Shown here in pieces: positions 1 to 7,055 of a stretch of 10,811 bases of DNA. Under the pieces are notes generated by a model. That model worked only from the letters and a program-made list of their open reading frames with translations. It was not told the DNA's origin and did not search any database. This DNA comes from Oscillospiraceae bacterium (GTDB lineage: Bacteria; Bacillota; Clostridia; Oscillospirales; Ruminococcaceae). Every line of letters begins with the position of its first letter. Within the stretch, counting starts at the first letter, position 1. The position numbers and the translations under genes are program-made. The stretch covers positions 1 to 10,811 of the forward strand of contig JAFTNX010000145.1 of NCBI GenBank assembly GCA_017451665.1, given 5' to 3'.

Positions 1-1
1 G

Positions 2-478
2 ATTGAGTGGAACGATATATGTGGAGTGGAAACCAATCTTGTTGTGGGGGAATTTGTAACCGACGACCAACCTCTTGGGGATGTTCAGGGTGGGGTTGAA
101 ACTGATTTCTTTTCGGGAAAATCAAAATGCCAGTTCAAGATTACAAGAGTTCTGGAAGGCGACCTTCAGGTGGGTGAAACTATCACTATTGTTCAGAAAT
201 ATTATTATGAGGATACCGAACACGGTGGGAAGGAGCTTCATAATAACAGCTATATCAGGCCTATGAAAAAAGGCGACAAATGGGTTTATTTTCTCACATA
301 TAATGAGAATAATCTGGGGTATGGTACGAGTTTTGTAATACAGGGCAGATACCCTGTGCCACCGTCAAAGGACAGCTCGGCAGACGATTTGTCAGCCTTT
401 GAAATGGGACTTTATAAGAAGTATGATTACTGTGATGCTATCTACAATGACATTGTAAATAGATATGACTGGGATTAA
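2..478 (+). CDS. 3' part of a hypothetical protein (5' end outside window)
   Basis: The reading frame is open to the left edge (codons from base 2 read I-E-W-N-D-I-C-G) and ends at TAA 476-478, giving 158 visible residues. The gene therefore most likely starts upstream of the window. A GTG at 26 could serve as a start but has no convincing ribosome site. The visible part is hydrophilic and probably beta-rich. Its pattern is a strand 'NLVVGEFVTD', then 'VLEGDLQVGETITIVQ', then 'KKGDKWVYFL', as seen in small secreted or lipoprotein-like Firmicute proteins whose function is unknown. The C-terminus is rich in Tyr and Asp. Any signal peptide would lie in the missing N-terminus, so location cannot be judged. 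It is convergent with the aminotransferase gene. I do not recognise a named family and assign no function. Confidence 0.75.
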   Translation: MEWNDICGVETNLVVGEFVTDDQPLGDVQGGVETDFFSGKSKCQFKITRVLEGDLQVGETITIVQKYYYEDTEHGGKELHNNSYIRPMKKGDKWVYFLTYNENNLGYGTSFVIQGRYPVPPSKDSSADDLSAFEMGLYKKYDYCDAIYNDIVNRYDWD

Positions 479-527
479 AAAAGTGTATAAAAGCATTGCT
501 CTTATAGAAATTTTATATGTATTTATC

Positions 528-560
528 GGGGGAAACCTTTCTGAAGAACGGTTGTCCCCC
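528..560. repeat. Strong intergenic hairpin (G5A/TC5 stem)
   Basis: Left arm GGGGGA (528-533) and AACC (534-537) pair with GGTT (550-553) and TCCCCC (555-560), with a single bulged G at 554. An inner TTC/GAA stem closes a TGAA loop (542-545). No T-run follows on either strand, so it is not a classical terminator. A weaker CTATC-GAA-GATAG hairpin follows at 565-577. Confidence 0.7.
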
Positions 561-607
561 ATAGCTATCGAAGATAGATATATCCCCTATTCCAAAGACT
601 TTAATAC

Positions 608-649
608 TGATTTGAGCCTGATAGGATAAACCCTATCAGGCTCAAATTA
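608..649. repeat. Long perfect inverted repeat in convergent intergenic gap
   Basis: Bases 611-625 (TTTGAGCCTGATAGG) are perfectly complementary to 632-646, with a six-base loop (626-631). The stem extends by A-T, G-T and T-A pairs to 608/649. This is the strongest hairpin of the gap. It has no T-run on either side, so it may be an RNA-stabilising or dispersed palindromic element, or an atypical bidirectional terminator between the convergent genes. Confidence 0.75.
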
Positions 650-676
650 AATACTAAAGTTTTAGGAAAAGAGTTT

Positions 677-709
677 GAGAAATAACCCTTTTTCAAAAGG
701 GTTTTTCTC
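677..709 (+). terminator. Rho-independent terminator, possibly bidirectional
   Basis: AACCCTTTT (684-692) pairs with AAAAGGGTT (695-703), and outside it GAGAAA (677-682) pairs with TTTCTC (704-709) with one bulged T. The + strand run of T at 702-706 suits termination of the gene that ends at 478. Read on the - strand the hairpin lies 49 bases beyond the aminotransferase stop and is followed by a weaker T-rich tail, so it may serve both convergent genes. Confidence 0.65.
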
Positions 710-757
710 AATAATATCGTGTAAACTTCTACAAAAGTAGTGTTTTTATACACTTTA

Positions 758-2038
758 TTATTCACCAAGTAATTTTTCAGCTGCTGCGAGTTTAGCGCTT
801 ATGCAGAAAAGCTCAGCTGCAAGATTGAGTTCCTCAACAGGAGGATAAGTTGGCGCAATTCTGAGATTTTTGTCGTCTGGGTCTTTTCCGTAAGGGTAAG
901 TTGCCCCTGCGCCTGTAAGGGTAACGCCACCCTCTTTACAAAGCTGGGCAATTCTCTTAGCACAGCCGTTCGGAGCGTTGAAGCTGATGAAATAACCACC
1001 CTTTGGCTTGTGCCAGTCGCCGATTCCAAGTGGCGCAAGGTTAGTTTCAAGAGCGTTAAGAACAGTTTCAAACTTTGGTGCGATGAGGCTTGCAAGAGTT
1101 TCCATCTGTGCCTCAAGACCTGCAAAGTCCTTGAAAAATCTTACGTGACGAAGCATATTTATCTTGTCAAAGCCGATTGTCTGAATGTTCATCAGCTTTT
1201 TGTAGTAAGCAATATTCTTTTCGCTTGCCCCCATAACAGCCACGCCTGCACCAGCAAAGCTCACCTTTGAAGTTGAGCCGAAGATGTAAATCATATCCTC
1301 GTTGCCGTACTTCTTAGCCTCTTCGAGAATGTTAAGAAGGTAATCTCTGTCCTTTGAAAGGTGGTGTACGCAGTATGCGTTGTCCCAGAAAATTCTGAAA
1401 TCGCTTGCCTTTGGCTTTAAAGCAGCAAATCTCTTTACTACTTCGTCTGAAAAAGTAATTCCCGTAGGATTTGAATACATAGGTACGCACCAGACACCCT
1501 TGATTGACTCGTCTTCAGCTACAAGCTTTTCAATCATATCCATATCAGGGCCGTCGCTGTTCATCGGAATGTTAATCATTTCAATTCCAAAGCCCTCTGT
1601 GATTGCAAAATGTCTGTCGTAACCAGGACAAGGACAAAGCCATTTAAGGTTTCCCTGCTTGCCCCAAGGAGTTGCATTTTCATTTACGCCAAAAATATAG
1701 TTTTTAGCGATTGTATCATACATAAGATTAAGGCTTGAATTTCCGCCAATGATAATTTCATTTTCGCCCACATCAATCATCTGACAAAACAGCTTTTTAG
1801 CTTCAGAAATACCGTCAAGAATACCGTAGTTTCTGCAGTCTGTACCTGTGCTGTCACAAAGACAGCTCTCTGAATTTACAGCGTCCAGAAGTCCCATAGC
1901 TGTGTCAAGCTGGTCAGCAGCAGGCTTACCTCTTGACATATCAAGGTTAAGTCCTCTTGCTTTGAATGCCTCATATTCTTTGCTGACCTCATTTTTAAAC
2001 GCCATAAGCTCATCTTTTGTCATTTCGCAAAGTCTCAT
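758..2038 (-). CDS. PLP-dependent aminotransferase, type Ic aspartate aminotransferase family
   Basis: Encodes a 426-residue fold-type I PLP enzyme, the normal length for this family (Pfam Asp_aminotransf, seen in many Actinobacteria and Clostridia). It probably transfers amino groups between aspartate or a similar amino acid and 2-oxoglutarate in the cytoplasm. Visible features include an N-terminal 'SRGKP' (residues 35-39), the 'SNPTG' turn whose Asn190 contacts PLP, and 'WDNAY' (218-222) supplying Asp219 and Tyr222 for the pyridine ring. 'GSTSK' follows, with the Schiff-base Lys258, and 'NLRIAPT' carries Arg393 for the substrate carboxylate. All key residues are intact. The ATG at 2038 is chosen because GAAAGG lies 9 bases upstream and the family N-terminus begins here. 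The frame extends to a GTG at 2071, but that lies at or before the predicted transcription start. The gene stands alone on the - strand with its own promoter. The exact substrate is inferred, not shown. Confidence 0.93.
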   Translation of the reverse strand: MRLCEMTKDELMAFKNEVSKEYEAFKARGLNLDMSRGKPAADQLDTAMGLLDAVNSESCLCDSTGTDCRNYGILDGISEAKKLFCQMIDVGENEIIIGGNSSLNLMYDTIAKNYIFGVNENATPWGKQGNLKWLCPCPGYDRHFAITEGFGIEMINIPMNSDGPDMDMIEKLVAEDESIKGVWCVPMYSNPTGITFSDEVVKRFAALKPKASDFRIFWDNAYCVHHLSKDRDYLLNILEEAKKYGNEDMIYIFGSTSKVSFAGAGVAVMGASEKNIAYYKKLMNIQTIGFDKINMLRHVRFFKDFAGLEAQMETLASLIAPKFETVLNALETNLAPLGIGDWHKPKGGYFISFNAPNGCAKRIAQLCKEGGVTLTGAGATYPYGKDPDDKNLRIAPTYPPVEELNLAAELFCISAKLAAAEKLLGE

Positions 2039-2047
2039 AAAATCATA

Positions 2048-2053
2048 CCTTTC
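2048..2053 (-). promoter_or_regulatory. Ribosome binding site of the aminotransferase gene
   Basis: GAAAGG on the - strand, 9 bases from the ATG at 2038. It decides the start in favour of that ATG over the in-frame GTG at 2071. Confidence 0.65.
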
Positions 2054-2076
2054 ACAAATAATACACGTCACTATAC

Positions 2077-2105
2077 ATTGTATACCACAACCAACAATTT
2101 TGCAA
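2077..2105 (-). promoter_or_regulatory. Sigma-A promoter of the aminotransferase gene
   Basis: On the - strand, -35 TTGCAA (2105-2100), a 17-base spacer and -10 TACAAT (2082-2077). Transcription should begin near 2070, giving a leader of about 30 bases that contains the ribosome site. Confidence 0.6.
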
Positions 2106-2129
2106 GTGGTTTTATGAAATCTTGCAAAA
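2098..2129. repeat. Inverted repeat overlapping the aminotransferase -35 element
   Basis: TTTTGCAAG (2098-2106) and CTTGCAAAA (2121-2129) are perfect inverted copies 14 bases apart. The promoter-proximal copy covers the -35 hexamer, which is where a dimeric regulator could bind. No regulator is identified. Confidence 0.45.
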
Positions 2130-2205
2130 AATTCTACTTTTGATACAAATAACCATAGATTTAATCATATAAATGGGCATTTATGCCAAACACAATTCGT
2201 AAAAA

Positions 2206-2583
2206 TCAAAAAATCCCCTCAAAATCGGGAATTTCTGTTTCCAAAAGGGTAGCCAGCTTTTCTCTTAAAACAGCACAGCTTTCAAAATAATCGTCATAGG
2301 AATTGTAAACCTGAAACTCGAGTCTTGAAATCATAAAGGATATTTCCTTCAAATCGTTGTTGTTACACACATAGGAAATCTTGTCTTTTTTCTTATTCCA
2401 CACCTTTTTGAAATCCTTAAGATATTTGTCAGCCCCAGACATATCACGCTGTAAAACAAGGCTTTCGCTTTTTAAAATAAGCTGGTCAAATTCCTTTCTT
2501 AAGCTCTGAATCTGATAAATTCCCCACAGAGAAAAAACCACAATAAATGCCATAATCACAAAGCACACCACAAGTCGTTTCAT
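2206..2583 (-). CDS. DUF4363 family membrane-anchored protein
   Basis: A 125-residue protein with one N-terminal membrane segment (about residues 4-25, following Lys2-Arg3) and a mostly helical, charged remainder. The pattern resembles DUF4363: a helix ending in Lys and Trp residues ('KKVWNKKKDK', about 59-68), then an acidic helix and a last helix 'LREKLATLLE'. This family often sits beside DUF421 genes in Clostridia. Its role is unknown. Most of the chain should lie outside the membrane as a helical bundle. Its ATG overlaps the stop of the DUF421 gene (ATGA, 2583-2580), so translation is very likely coupled and the two proteins probably work together. No clear terminator follows; the AT-rich stretch to the aminotransferase promoter holds only short hairpins. 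Confidence 0.75.
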   Translation of the reverse strand: MKRLVVCFVIMAFIVVFSLWGIYQIQSLRKEFDQLILKSESLVLQRDMSGADKYLKDFKKVWNKKKDKISYVCNNNDLKEISFMISRLEFQVYNSYDDYFESCAVLREKLATLLETEIPDFEGIF

Positions 2584-3257
2584 AGGGTATTGTCCTTTCT
2601 TATGAGAATATTTTTGTTTTTTCCGTCGCTGGAAAAAAGATAGACCTCTTCTTTTTTGACGTTATTTTTCTGAAGAAAAAGGTCAAGCTGTTTTTTTGAC
2701 ATATTTATATATTTCATTGAGGAAGTTATAATTTCCCCGTCATCAATAACAGTAACAGGGGGATTTGAGGTAGGAATTGTGTGTTTCTGACTTTCGGGAG
2801 TAAGTGGCTGAAATGGAGATTTTAAATAAAAGCTCAGTTTTCCGTTTGTTTCAACCACTGCAAACTGCACCTCGGAAATATCAAAAATCCCCTGATTTCG
2901 CATAGATTCCATCAAATCGTCGGTAGTGTAGCGTATTTTTTTAAGCTCGTCCTGTAAAACCTTTCCGTCAGAAATTATCACTTTGGGACTTCCCGAAACA
3001 AGTCGTCGCACCTTTCTTGACTTGTATGCAAGGCTTGAAACTATCACGTCAATGCACACAAGGGTTATTACAGGCACAATTCCTCTGATAAGTGGGATTT
3101 CAGCATTTTCAACAGGGAGGGTTGCAATATTTGAAATAAGAATAGCCACAACAAATTCATTGGGCGAAAGTTCACCAAGCTGGTGTTTTCCCATTAAACG
3201 GATTGAAAAAACAATTACAACATATAAAATAATCGAACGGATAAAAATAATCAGCAT
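2580..3257 (-). CDS. DUF421 (YetF/YcaP-like) membrane protein
   Basis: A 225-residue membrane protein with two or three N-terminal membrane helices (about residues 1-80) and a C-terminal soluble domain. Family hallmarks are 'RLMGKHQLGELSPNEF' (about 20-35), then 'GSPKVIISDGKV' and 'LMESMRNQGI' leading into 'EVQFAVVETNGKLSFY'. The biochemical function is unknown. DUF421 domains occur in several Bacillus sporulation-linked proteins and in the 2Duf protein of spore membranes, which fits the divergent gerA neighbour. The ATG at 3257 is chosen because AAAGGAG lies 9 bases upstream and the first helix starts at once. The frame could extend to 3332, but those extra 25 residues are not family-like. 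It is the first gene of a two-gene operon. Confidence 0.88.
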   Translation of the reverse strand: MLIIFIRSIILYVVIVFSIRLMGKHQLGELSPNEFVVAILISNIATLPVENAEIPLIRGIVPVITLVCIDVIVSSLAYKSRKVRRLVSGSPKVIISDGKVLQDELKKIRYTTDDLMESMRNQGIFDISEVQFAVVETNGKLSFYLKSPFQPLTPESQKHTIPTSNPPVTVIDDGEIITSSMKYINMSKKQLDLFLQKNNVKKEEVYLFSSDGKNKNILIRKDNTL

Positions 3258-3266
3258 ACACAAAAA

Positions 3267-3273
3267 CTCCTTT
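3267..3273 (-). promoter_or_regulatory. Ribosome binding site of the DUF421 gene
   Basis: AAAGGAG on the - strand, 9 bases before the ATG at 3257. It sets the start downstream of the longer open frame. Confidence 0.7.
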
Positions 3274-3348
3274 TTAAAGTATTTTATCCCTCTTATAAAA
3301 AATAATACTGAATAATCAGGGTGTTTTATCAAATACTTTTAAAAAGGA
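3268..3348. repeat. Mirrored arms flanking the divergent DUF421/gerA promoter region
   Basis: The left arm 3268-3284 and the reverse complement of the right arm 3331-3348 agree over about 17 bases apart from one extra A. Each gene is therefore preceded by the same AAATACTTT(T)AAAAAGGA string reading toward its start. The inner half could be a shared -10-like element and the outer half is the ribosome site. Confidence 0.5.
3310..3338 (+). promoter_or_regulatory. Candidate forespore (sigma-G-like) promoter of gerA operon
   Basis: GAATA (3310-3314), 17 bases, then AATACTT (3332-3338) approximates the Bacillus sigma-G pattern GMATR-N17/18-CATWMTA, matching 5/5 and about 5/7. Germinant receptor operons are known sigma-G targets. 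A weakness is that the implied start near 3345 leaves a leader of only about 14 bases that begins inside the ribosome site. Confidence 0.3.
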
Positions 3349-3350
3349 AG
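3344..3350 (+). promoter_or_regulatory. Ribosome binding site of gerAA
   Basis: AAGGAAG, 8 bases from the ATG at 3359. The in-frame GTG at 3350 overlaps this site and cannot be the main start. Confidence 0.7.
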
Positions 3351-3358
3351 TGAAAGCA

Positions 3359-4831
3359 ATGATTACTTATGAAAACTATGAAAACGAGCCTGTAAAAAAG
3401 GGGCTTTATGATAAAATTACCGACATTCGCACAATATGTTCAAACACAGCCGACCTTAATATTATGGAAGTGGAAATTTCCGGGGTTAAGTGTGCTGTTC
3501 TGACAATTGAGGCTATGCTTTTGACACTTAGCATTTCTCAGGAGATGTTTGGGTATCTTATGAGATTTCGTGAAGAAAACTGCGACGGAGAAAGAGTTTT
3601 TAAGTTTCTCACGGAAGAAAGCCTTTTGTCAACCGAGCGAAAAACGGTTTACAATTACGGTGAACTTTTAAGACTTGCATTTTCGGGCTTTGGTGTGGTG
3701 CTTGTTGACGGACTTGAAAAAGCAGTTGCCTTTGGTGTTCAGGGATACGACAAAAGGGCAGTTTCCGAGCCTACAAACGACATAAACGTAAAGGGTTCAA
3801 GGGAAGGCTTTATTGAGGTTGTGAGAACTAACATTTCTCTTGTGAGAAGAAAATTAAAAACACCCGCATTGCGTTTTGAAATGCTCCAAGTGGGCAAAAA
3901 ATCCCGGACCGACGTGGTTATAGCTTATATTGCAGGTAGAGCAAAGCAGGAATATGTGGACGAGGTGAGAAAAAAGTTAAAGGGAATAAAGCTTGACACG
4001 GTCCTTACAAGCGGGTATATTTCAACGTTTCTTGAGGCTGACAGAAAGAGCATTTTTTCGTCGGTTTTTCAGACAGAAAGACCTGACGTTTTTTGTGCAA
4101 AGCTCAATGAGGGTAGAGTGGGGATTTTAATTGAGGGAACGCCCTTTGCGTTGCTTTGTCCGTCGATTTTCACCGAGAATTTCTCCACCATTGACGATTA
4201 CGTTTCAAAGCCATTTTACGCCACATATATAAGAATTCTCAAATATTTCTGTTTTTTTGTAACTATCGCAATTCCGGGAATATACGTTGCCCTTGCTACC
4301 TATCATCCTGAAACCTTCAGCCACAATCTCCTGCTGAATTTAGTGGCGTCCGAGGAGGCAACGCCCTACCCTCTTTATGTGGAAGTCTTTATAATGATGA
4401 TTTTTTATGAAATTATGCGTGAGGCAGGAATACGACTTCCCCGTGCAGTAGGTGGGGCAGTTTCCATTGTGGGAGGGCTTATTATTGGTGACGCAGCCGT
4501 AAAAAGTGGTCTTGTTTCGGGAGCGATTTTAATAGTTGTGGGAATAACTGCAACAGCGTCCTTTGTTGTGCCGTCAATAAATGAACAGACAACGATTTTA
4601 AGGCTTGTTTTTATTCTGGCAGGTGGAATTTCAGGGCTTTTTGGAATAGGTCTTGCCACAGCGTTTTTAATTTTCAACGTCTGTTCAATGAGTGACTTCG
4701 GAGTACCTTTTTCTGCACCCGTTTCGCCTTTTACTAAAAAAGCCTTTTTGCACTCAATGGGGCGTGCAGACTTTAAAAAGCTACAAAAGGAAACCTCTGA
4801 TATTTCAAAGCTCAATGGTGCAAAGGGCTAA
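3359..4831 (+). CDS. gerAA: Spore germination receptor subunit A (GerA/GerKA family)
   Basis: A 490-residue A subunit of a nutrient germinant receptor, which acts in the spore inner membrane with GerAB and GerAC to start germination. The hydrophilic N-terminal domain (about 1-285) is followed by a membrane domain (about 290-465). That domain carries family motifs: 'EATPYPLYVEV' (about 331-341), 'EIMREAGIRLPR', 'GGAVSIVGGLIIG', then 'VPSINEQ' and the conserved end 'VPFSAPVSPF'. Length and motifs are normal and the frame is intact. The ATG at 3359 is preferred over GTG 3350 because of the ribosome site. It is the first gene of the A-B-C operon, 12 bases ahead of gerAB. In B. subtilis the A subunit's membrane domain is proposed to form part of an oligomeric channel. 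The germinant here cannot be told from sequence. Confidence 0.95.
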   Translation: MITYENYENEPVKKGLYDKITDIRTICSNTADLNIMEVEISGVKCAVLTIEAMLLTLSISQEMFGYLMRFREENCDGERVFKFLTEESLLSTERKTVYNYGELLRLAFSGFGVVLVDGLEKAVAFGVQGYDKRAVSEPTNDINVKGSREGFIEVVRTNISLVRRKLKTPALRFEMLQVGKKSRTDVVIAYIAGRAKQEYVDEVRKKLKGIKLDTVLTSGYISTFLEADRKSIFSSVFQTERPDVFCAKLNEGRVGILIEGTPFALLCPSIFTENFSTIDDYVSKPFYATYIRILKYFCFFVTIAIPGIYVALATYHPETFSHNLLLNLVASEEATPYPLYVEVFIMMIFYEIMREAGIRLPRAVGGAVSIVGGLIIGDAAVKSGLVSGAILIVVGITATASFVVPSINEQTTILRLVFILAGGISGLFGIGLATAFLIFNVCSMSDFGVPFSAPVSPFTKKAFLHSMGRADFKKLQKETSDISKLNGAKG

Positions 4832-4843
4832 GAAAGGATTTTT

Positions 4844-5908
4844 ATGAAAAAAATTTCACCAACACAGCTTATAGTGTTATTATTTGTAACACGAGCTTTT
4901 TTGTCAACCACCTACGGAGTTTCGCAATATCGTCTGAATGTGGTTTTGTCAATGCTTTCGGCTCTGGTTGCGATAGCTTTACAGCTTGTTTTAATAATTC
5001 CACCACTTGTTTTAACATCAGAGTCCGACAAGGATTTTCTGAGGGTAGCTTTTGAAAGGTCAAAGCTTATGGGGTACGGGCTTTCTCTTTTGTATGGGGG
5101 TTTCTTTTTCTTTGAAACCGTAAGACTTTTAGGGATTTTCTCCTACTTTTTAAAGAATCAGTTTCTTGATTTTCTGCCTGTACCACTTTTGATTGTAGCG
5201 TTAAGTCTTGTGGGGTGGTACGGCTCAAAATGTGGCATAGAGGGACTTGCAAGGACAGCAGGGGTAGGAGTTTTTATCTTTATTGTGATGTTTTTTGTGA
5301 TAATTTTTTCAGTAACAGGCGAAATGGACATTTATAACATTCAGATAGCCACTCCTGTACCTGAAAATCTGTTTCAGGCATTTATGGGTGACGTATTTTT
5401 AAAAACAGCAGGCTCTGATGAGCTTGTGGCACTTGTATTTTTACTTCCCTATGTGAGAAAAAACAAAACAAAAGCCACTCTTTCATATATGGGAATAAAG
5501 ATTTTTGTGACAGAAATTATGATTTTTTATTCAGCACTTATTCTTGGAGATTACGCAGGGGGACTTTCTCAGCCGTTTTATACCCTTTCAACCTACGCAA
5601 AAACCTCAGTAATTGAAAGATACGACTCAATTTATATGTGCGTCTGGACAATCGGAACAGTAATCAAATCGGCTGTTTTAATCCACCTTTTTACAAAAAA
5701 TCTGCACAGTCTCAGGATAAAATACCCGTCGGTTTTCGCTTGGGTTTTGCCCACAATTACGGCAGTTCTGCTTGCTTTTTTTGGAATGTACGACTCGTTT
5801 ATGTTCAGAGTACCATCGGTGATTTGTGTTATCGGGCTTTGTGGAATAATTCCTCTAGCGCTCATCTTCACAAAAAGAAAAAAGGAGGTTAAGGCTTATG
5901 AAGATTAA
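4844..5908 (+). CDS. gerAB: Spore germination receptor subunit B (GerAB/endospore germination permease)
   Basis: A 354-residue integral membrane protein with about ten hydrophobic segments (roughly 8-24, 33-55, 77-103, 112-126, 137-158, 190-203, 213-233, 262-283, 297-316, 325-344). It ends in a short basic tail. This matches the GerAB family, which is related to APC amino acid transporters; in B. subtilis GerAB carries the L-alanine binding site. The N-terminal 'ISPTQLIVLLF' is typical. GAAAGGA precedes the ATG by a short spacer. It is the second gene of the operon, 12 bases after gerAA, and its last 11 bases overlap gerAC. Divergence within the binding segments is usual and gives no clue to the ligand. 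Confidence 0.94.
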   Translation: MKKISPTQLIVLLFVTRAFLSTTYGVSQYRLNVVLSMLSALVAIALQLVLIIPPLVLTSESDKDFLRVAFERSKLMGYGLSLLYGGFFFFETVRLLGIFSYFLKNQFLDFLPVPLLIVALSLVGWYGSKCGIEGLARTAGVGVFIFIVMFFVIIFSVTGEMDIYNIQIATPVPENLFQAFMGDVFLKTAGSDELVALVFLLPYVRKNKTKATLSYMGIKIFVTEIMIFYSALILGDYAGGLSQPFYTLSTYAKTSVIERYDSIYMCVWTIGTVIKSAVLIHLFTKNLHSLRIKYPSVFAWVLPTITAVLLAFFGMYDSFMFRVPSVICVIGLCGIIPLALIFTKRKKEVKAYED

Positions 5909-7013
5909 ACTGCTTTTTGTAGCAATTTTATCTCTCCTTGTTTTTTCGGGGTGCAGTTCAACCACCGAAATCGACCACCGTTCAATTGTTCACGCTGTGG
6001 GTGTTGACAAAAACGAGCAGGGTTATGAGGTTTCCTTACAGATTTTTTCCCCCTCGGGAAGTGGCTCTGACACGCCTGTTGACGTGAGCAAGTCAAACAC
6101 AAAGGTGGTTTCGGCAGTAGGTGAAACGATTTACGACGGAATGAAAGGCTGTGAAAAGCTTCTTGGTGGGGAAGCCTTTATGGGCCACAACAAGTTTATT
6201 ATTTTCGGAAGTTCCCTTTACGGTGAGGATATGGACAGGCTTTTAGGGTGGTTTCGCAAGGAAAACGAAAACTATCTTGGTGTAACTGTGGGTTATTCTG
6301 AAAGCACAGCAAAGGAAATTCTCGACATAAAACTCACTGACGGAGCATCGGCAGTTGAAAATATGGAGCTTATTCACAGCTATGCAGTCAAAAACGGAAC
6401 AACAGCACAGGGGGATTTGCTTGTTTTGTTCAACGATTTGGCACTCACCACAAAAAGCGGGTTTCTCCCTGTTTTTTCGGTAAAGGACAAAGAAAAATCC
6501 GACAATTCCGACAAGGAAGAGCCTGAACAGTACCTTGAAATCAAAAAAACTGCCATTTTAAAAGGTGGTGTGGTAGCAGGCTTTTTAAATTCTGACGAAG
6601 TTATGGGGGTTTTGTGGCTTAATGGGGAGATTGACAAATGCAAGGTAACTGTTGAAATTGACGGTGGATTTTATGATGTTGAGCTTGAAAGCAAGTGGGT
6701 TTTCCCGAAGATTTACAAAGAAGGGGAAAAGCTGGTGGCGAGCTTTGATATAAATGCCGAATCGAGGGTTGTGGAAGAGCTTTCAAGTGACATAAAGCGT
6801 CGTATATGTGAATATTCTCAGCAAAAAATCCTTGAAAACTGCCAGAAAGCAATAAAAAAGACGGTGGAATATTATCGCACCGACGTTTTACGCATAGAAA
6901 AGCTCATTAAGTTTTACAAGCCGTCAATTTTCAGGCAGTATTCTGATGATTTTGAAAGAGTCCTCACATCAGTAGAATTCAAAGCAGAGGTAAACTGCAA
7001 AATCGCAAACTAA
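5898..7013 (+). CDS. gerAC: Spore germination lipoprotein subunit C (Ger(x)C family)
   Basis: A 371-residue lipoprotein subunit of the germinant receptor. The N-terminus has a basic start, a hydrophobic core (5-16) and a lipobox-like 'FSGC' with Cys19 as the predicted lipidated residue. The mature protein should sit on the outer face of the spore inner membrane. Typical family features follow: 'EIDHRSIVHAVGVDK' (about 25-39), 'GGEAFMGHNKFIIFG' (about 91-105) and a C-terminal Ger(x)C domain (about 210-371). The start overlaps gerAB by 11 bases and has a near-ideal AAAGGAGG site, so translation is coupled but strongly initiated. It is the last gene of the operon, with a strong terminator right after the stop. 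The Phe three residues before the Cys is slightly atypical for a lipobox. Confidence 0.93.
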   Translation: MKIKLLFVAILSLLVFSGCSSTTEIDHRSIVHAVGVDKNEQGYEVSLQIFSPSGSGSDTPVDVSKSNTKVVSAVGETIYDGMKGCEKLLGGEAFMGHNKFIIFGSSLYGEDMDRLLGWFRKENENYLGVTVGYSESTAKEILDIKLTDGASAVENMELIHSYAVKNGTTAQGDLLVLFNDLALTTKSGFLPVFSVKDKEKSDNSDKEEPEQYLEIKKTAILKGGVVAGFLNSDEVMGVLWLNGEIDKCKVTVEIDGGFYDVELESKWVFPKIYKEGEKLVASFDINAESRVVEELSSDIKRRICEYSQQKILENCQKAIKKTVEYYRTDVLRIEKLIKFYKPSIFRQYSDDFERVLTSVEFKAEVNCKIAN

Positions 7014-7020
7014 AACAAAA

Positions 7021-7055
7021 ACCACTTCCGACAAAACGGAAGTGGTCATTTTTTT
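7021..7055. terminator. Bidirectional rho-independent terminator between gerAC and the SDR gene
   Basis: ACCACTTCCG (7021-7030) pairs perfectly with CGGAAGTGGT (7037-7046) around an ACAAAA loop. The + strand has seven T at 7049-7055. The - strand reads TTTTTGTTTT just after the stem. It serves both convergent genes, and the SDR stop codon (7054-7056) overlaps the end of the + strand T-run. Confidence 0.92.

Noticed and set aside
26..28. GTG as true start of the first gene
   Set aside because: The frame is open to the window edge and no convincing Shine-Dalgarno site precedes this GTG, so an upstream start is more likely.
1010..2117. Several 80-90 codon + strand frames within the aminotransferase gene
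   Set aside because: They are shadows of a gene whose - strand frame carries all PLP-enzyme motifs.
2169..2187. Small overlapping hairpins (ATAAAT-GGGC-ATTTAT and GGCAT-TT-ATGCC) as terminator of the DUF4363 gene
   Set aside because: Stems of five or six pairs without a T-run are too weak to call.
3258..3332. 25-residue N-terminal extension of the DUF421 protein
   Set aside because: The strong AAAGGAG site and the family start point to ATG 3257; the extension runs through the divergent promoter region.
3350..3352. GTG as start of gerAA
   Set aside because: It overlaps the ribosome site itself; ATG 3359 has correct spacing.
4405..4815. 136-codon open frame on the - strand inside gerAA
   Set aside because: It is antisense to the conserved GerAA membrane domain, shows no family resemblance and has no ribosome site.
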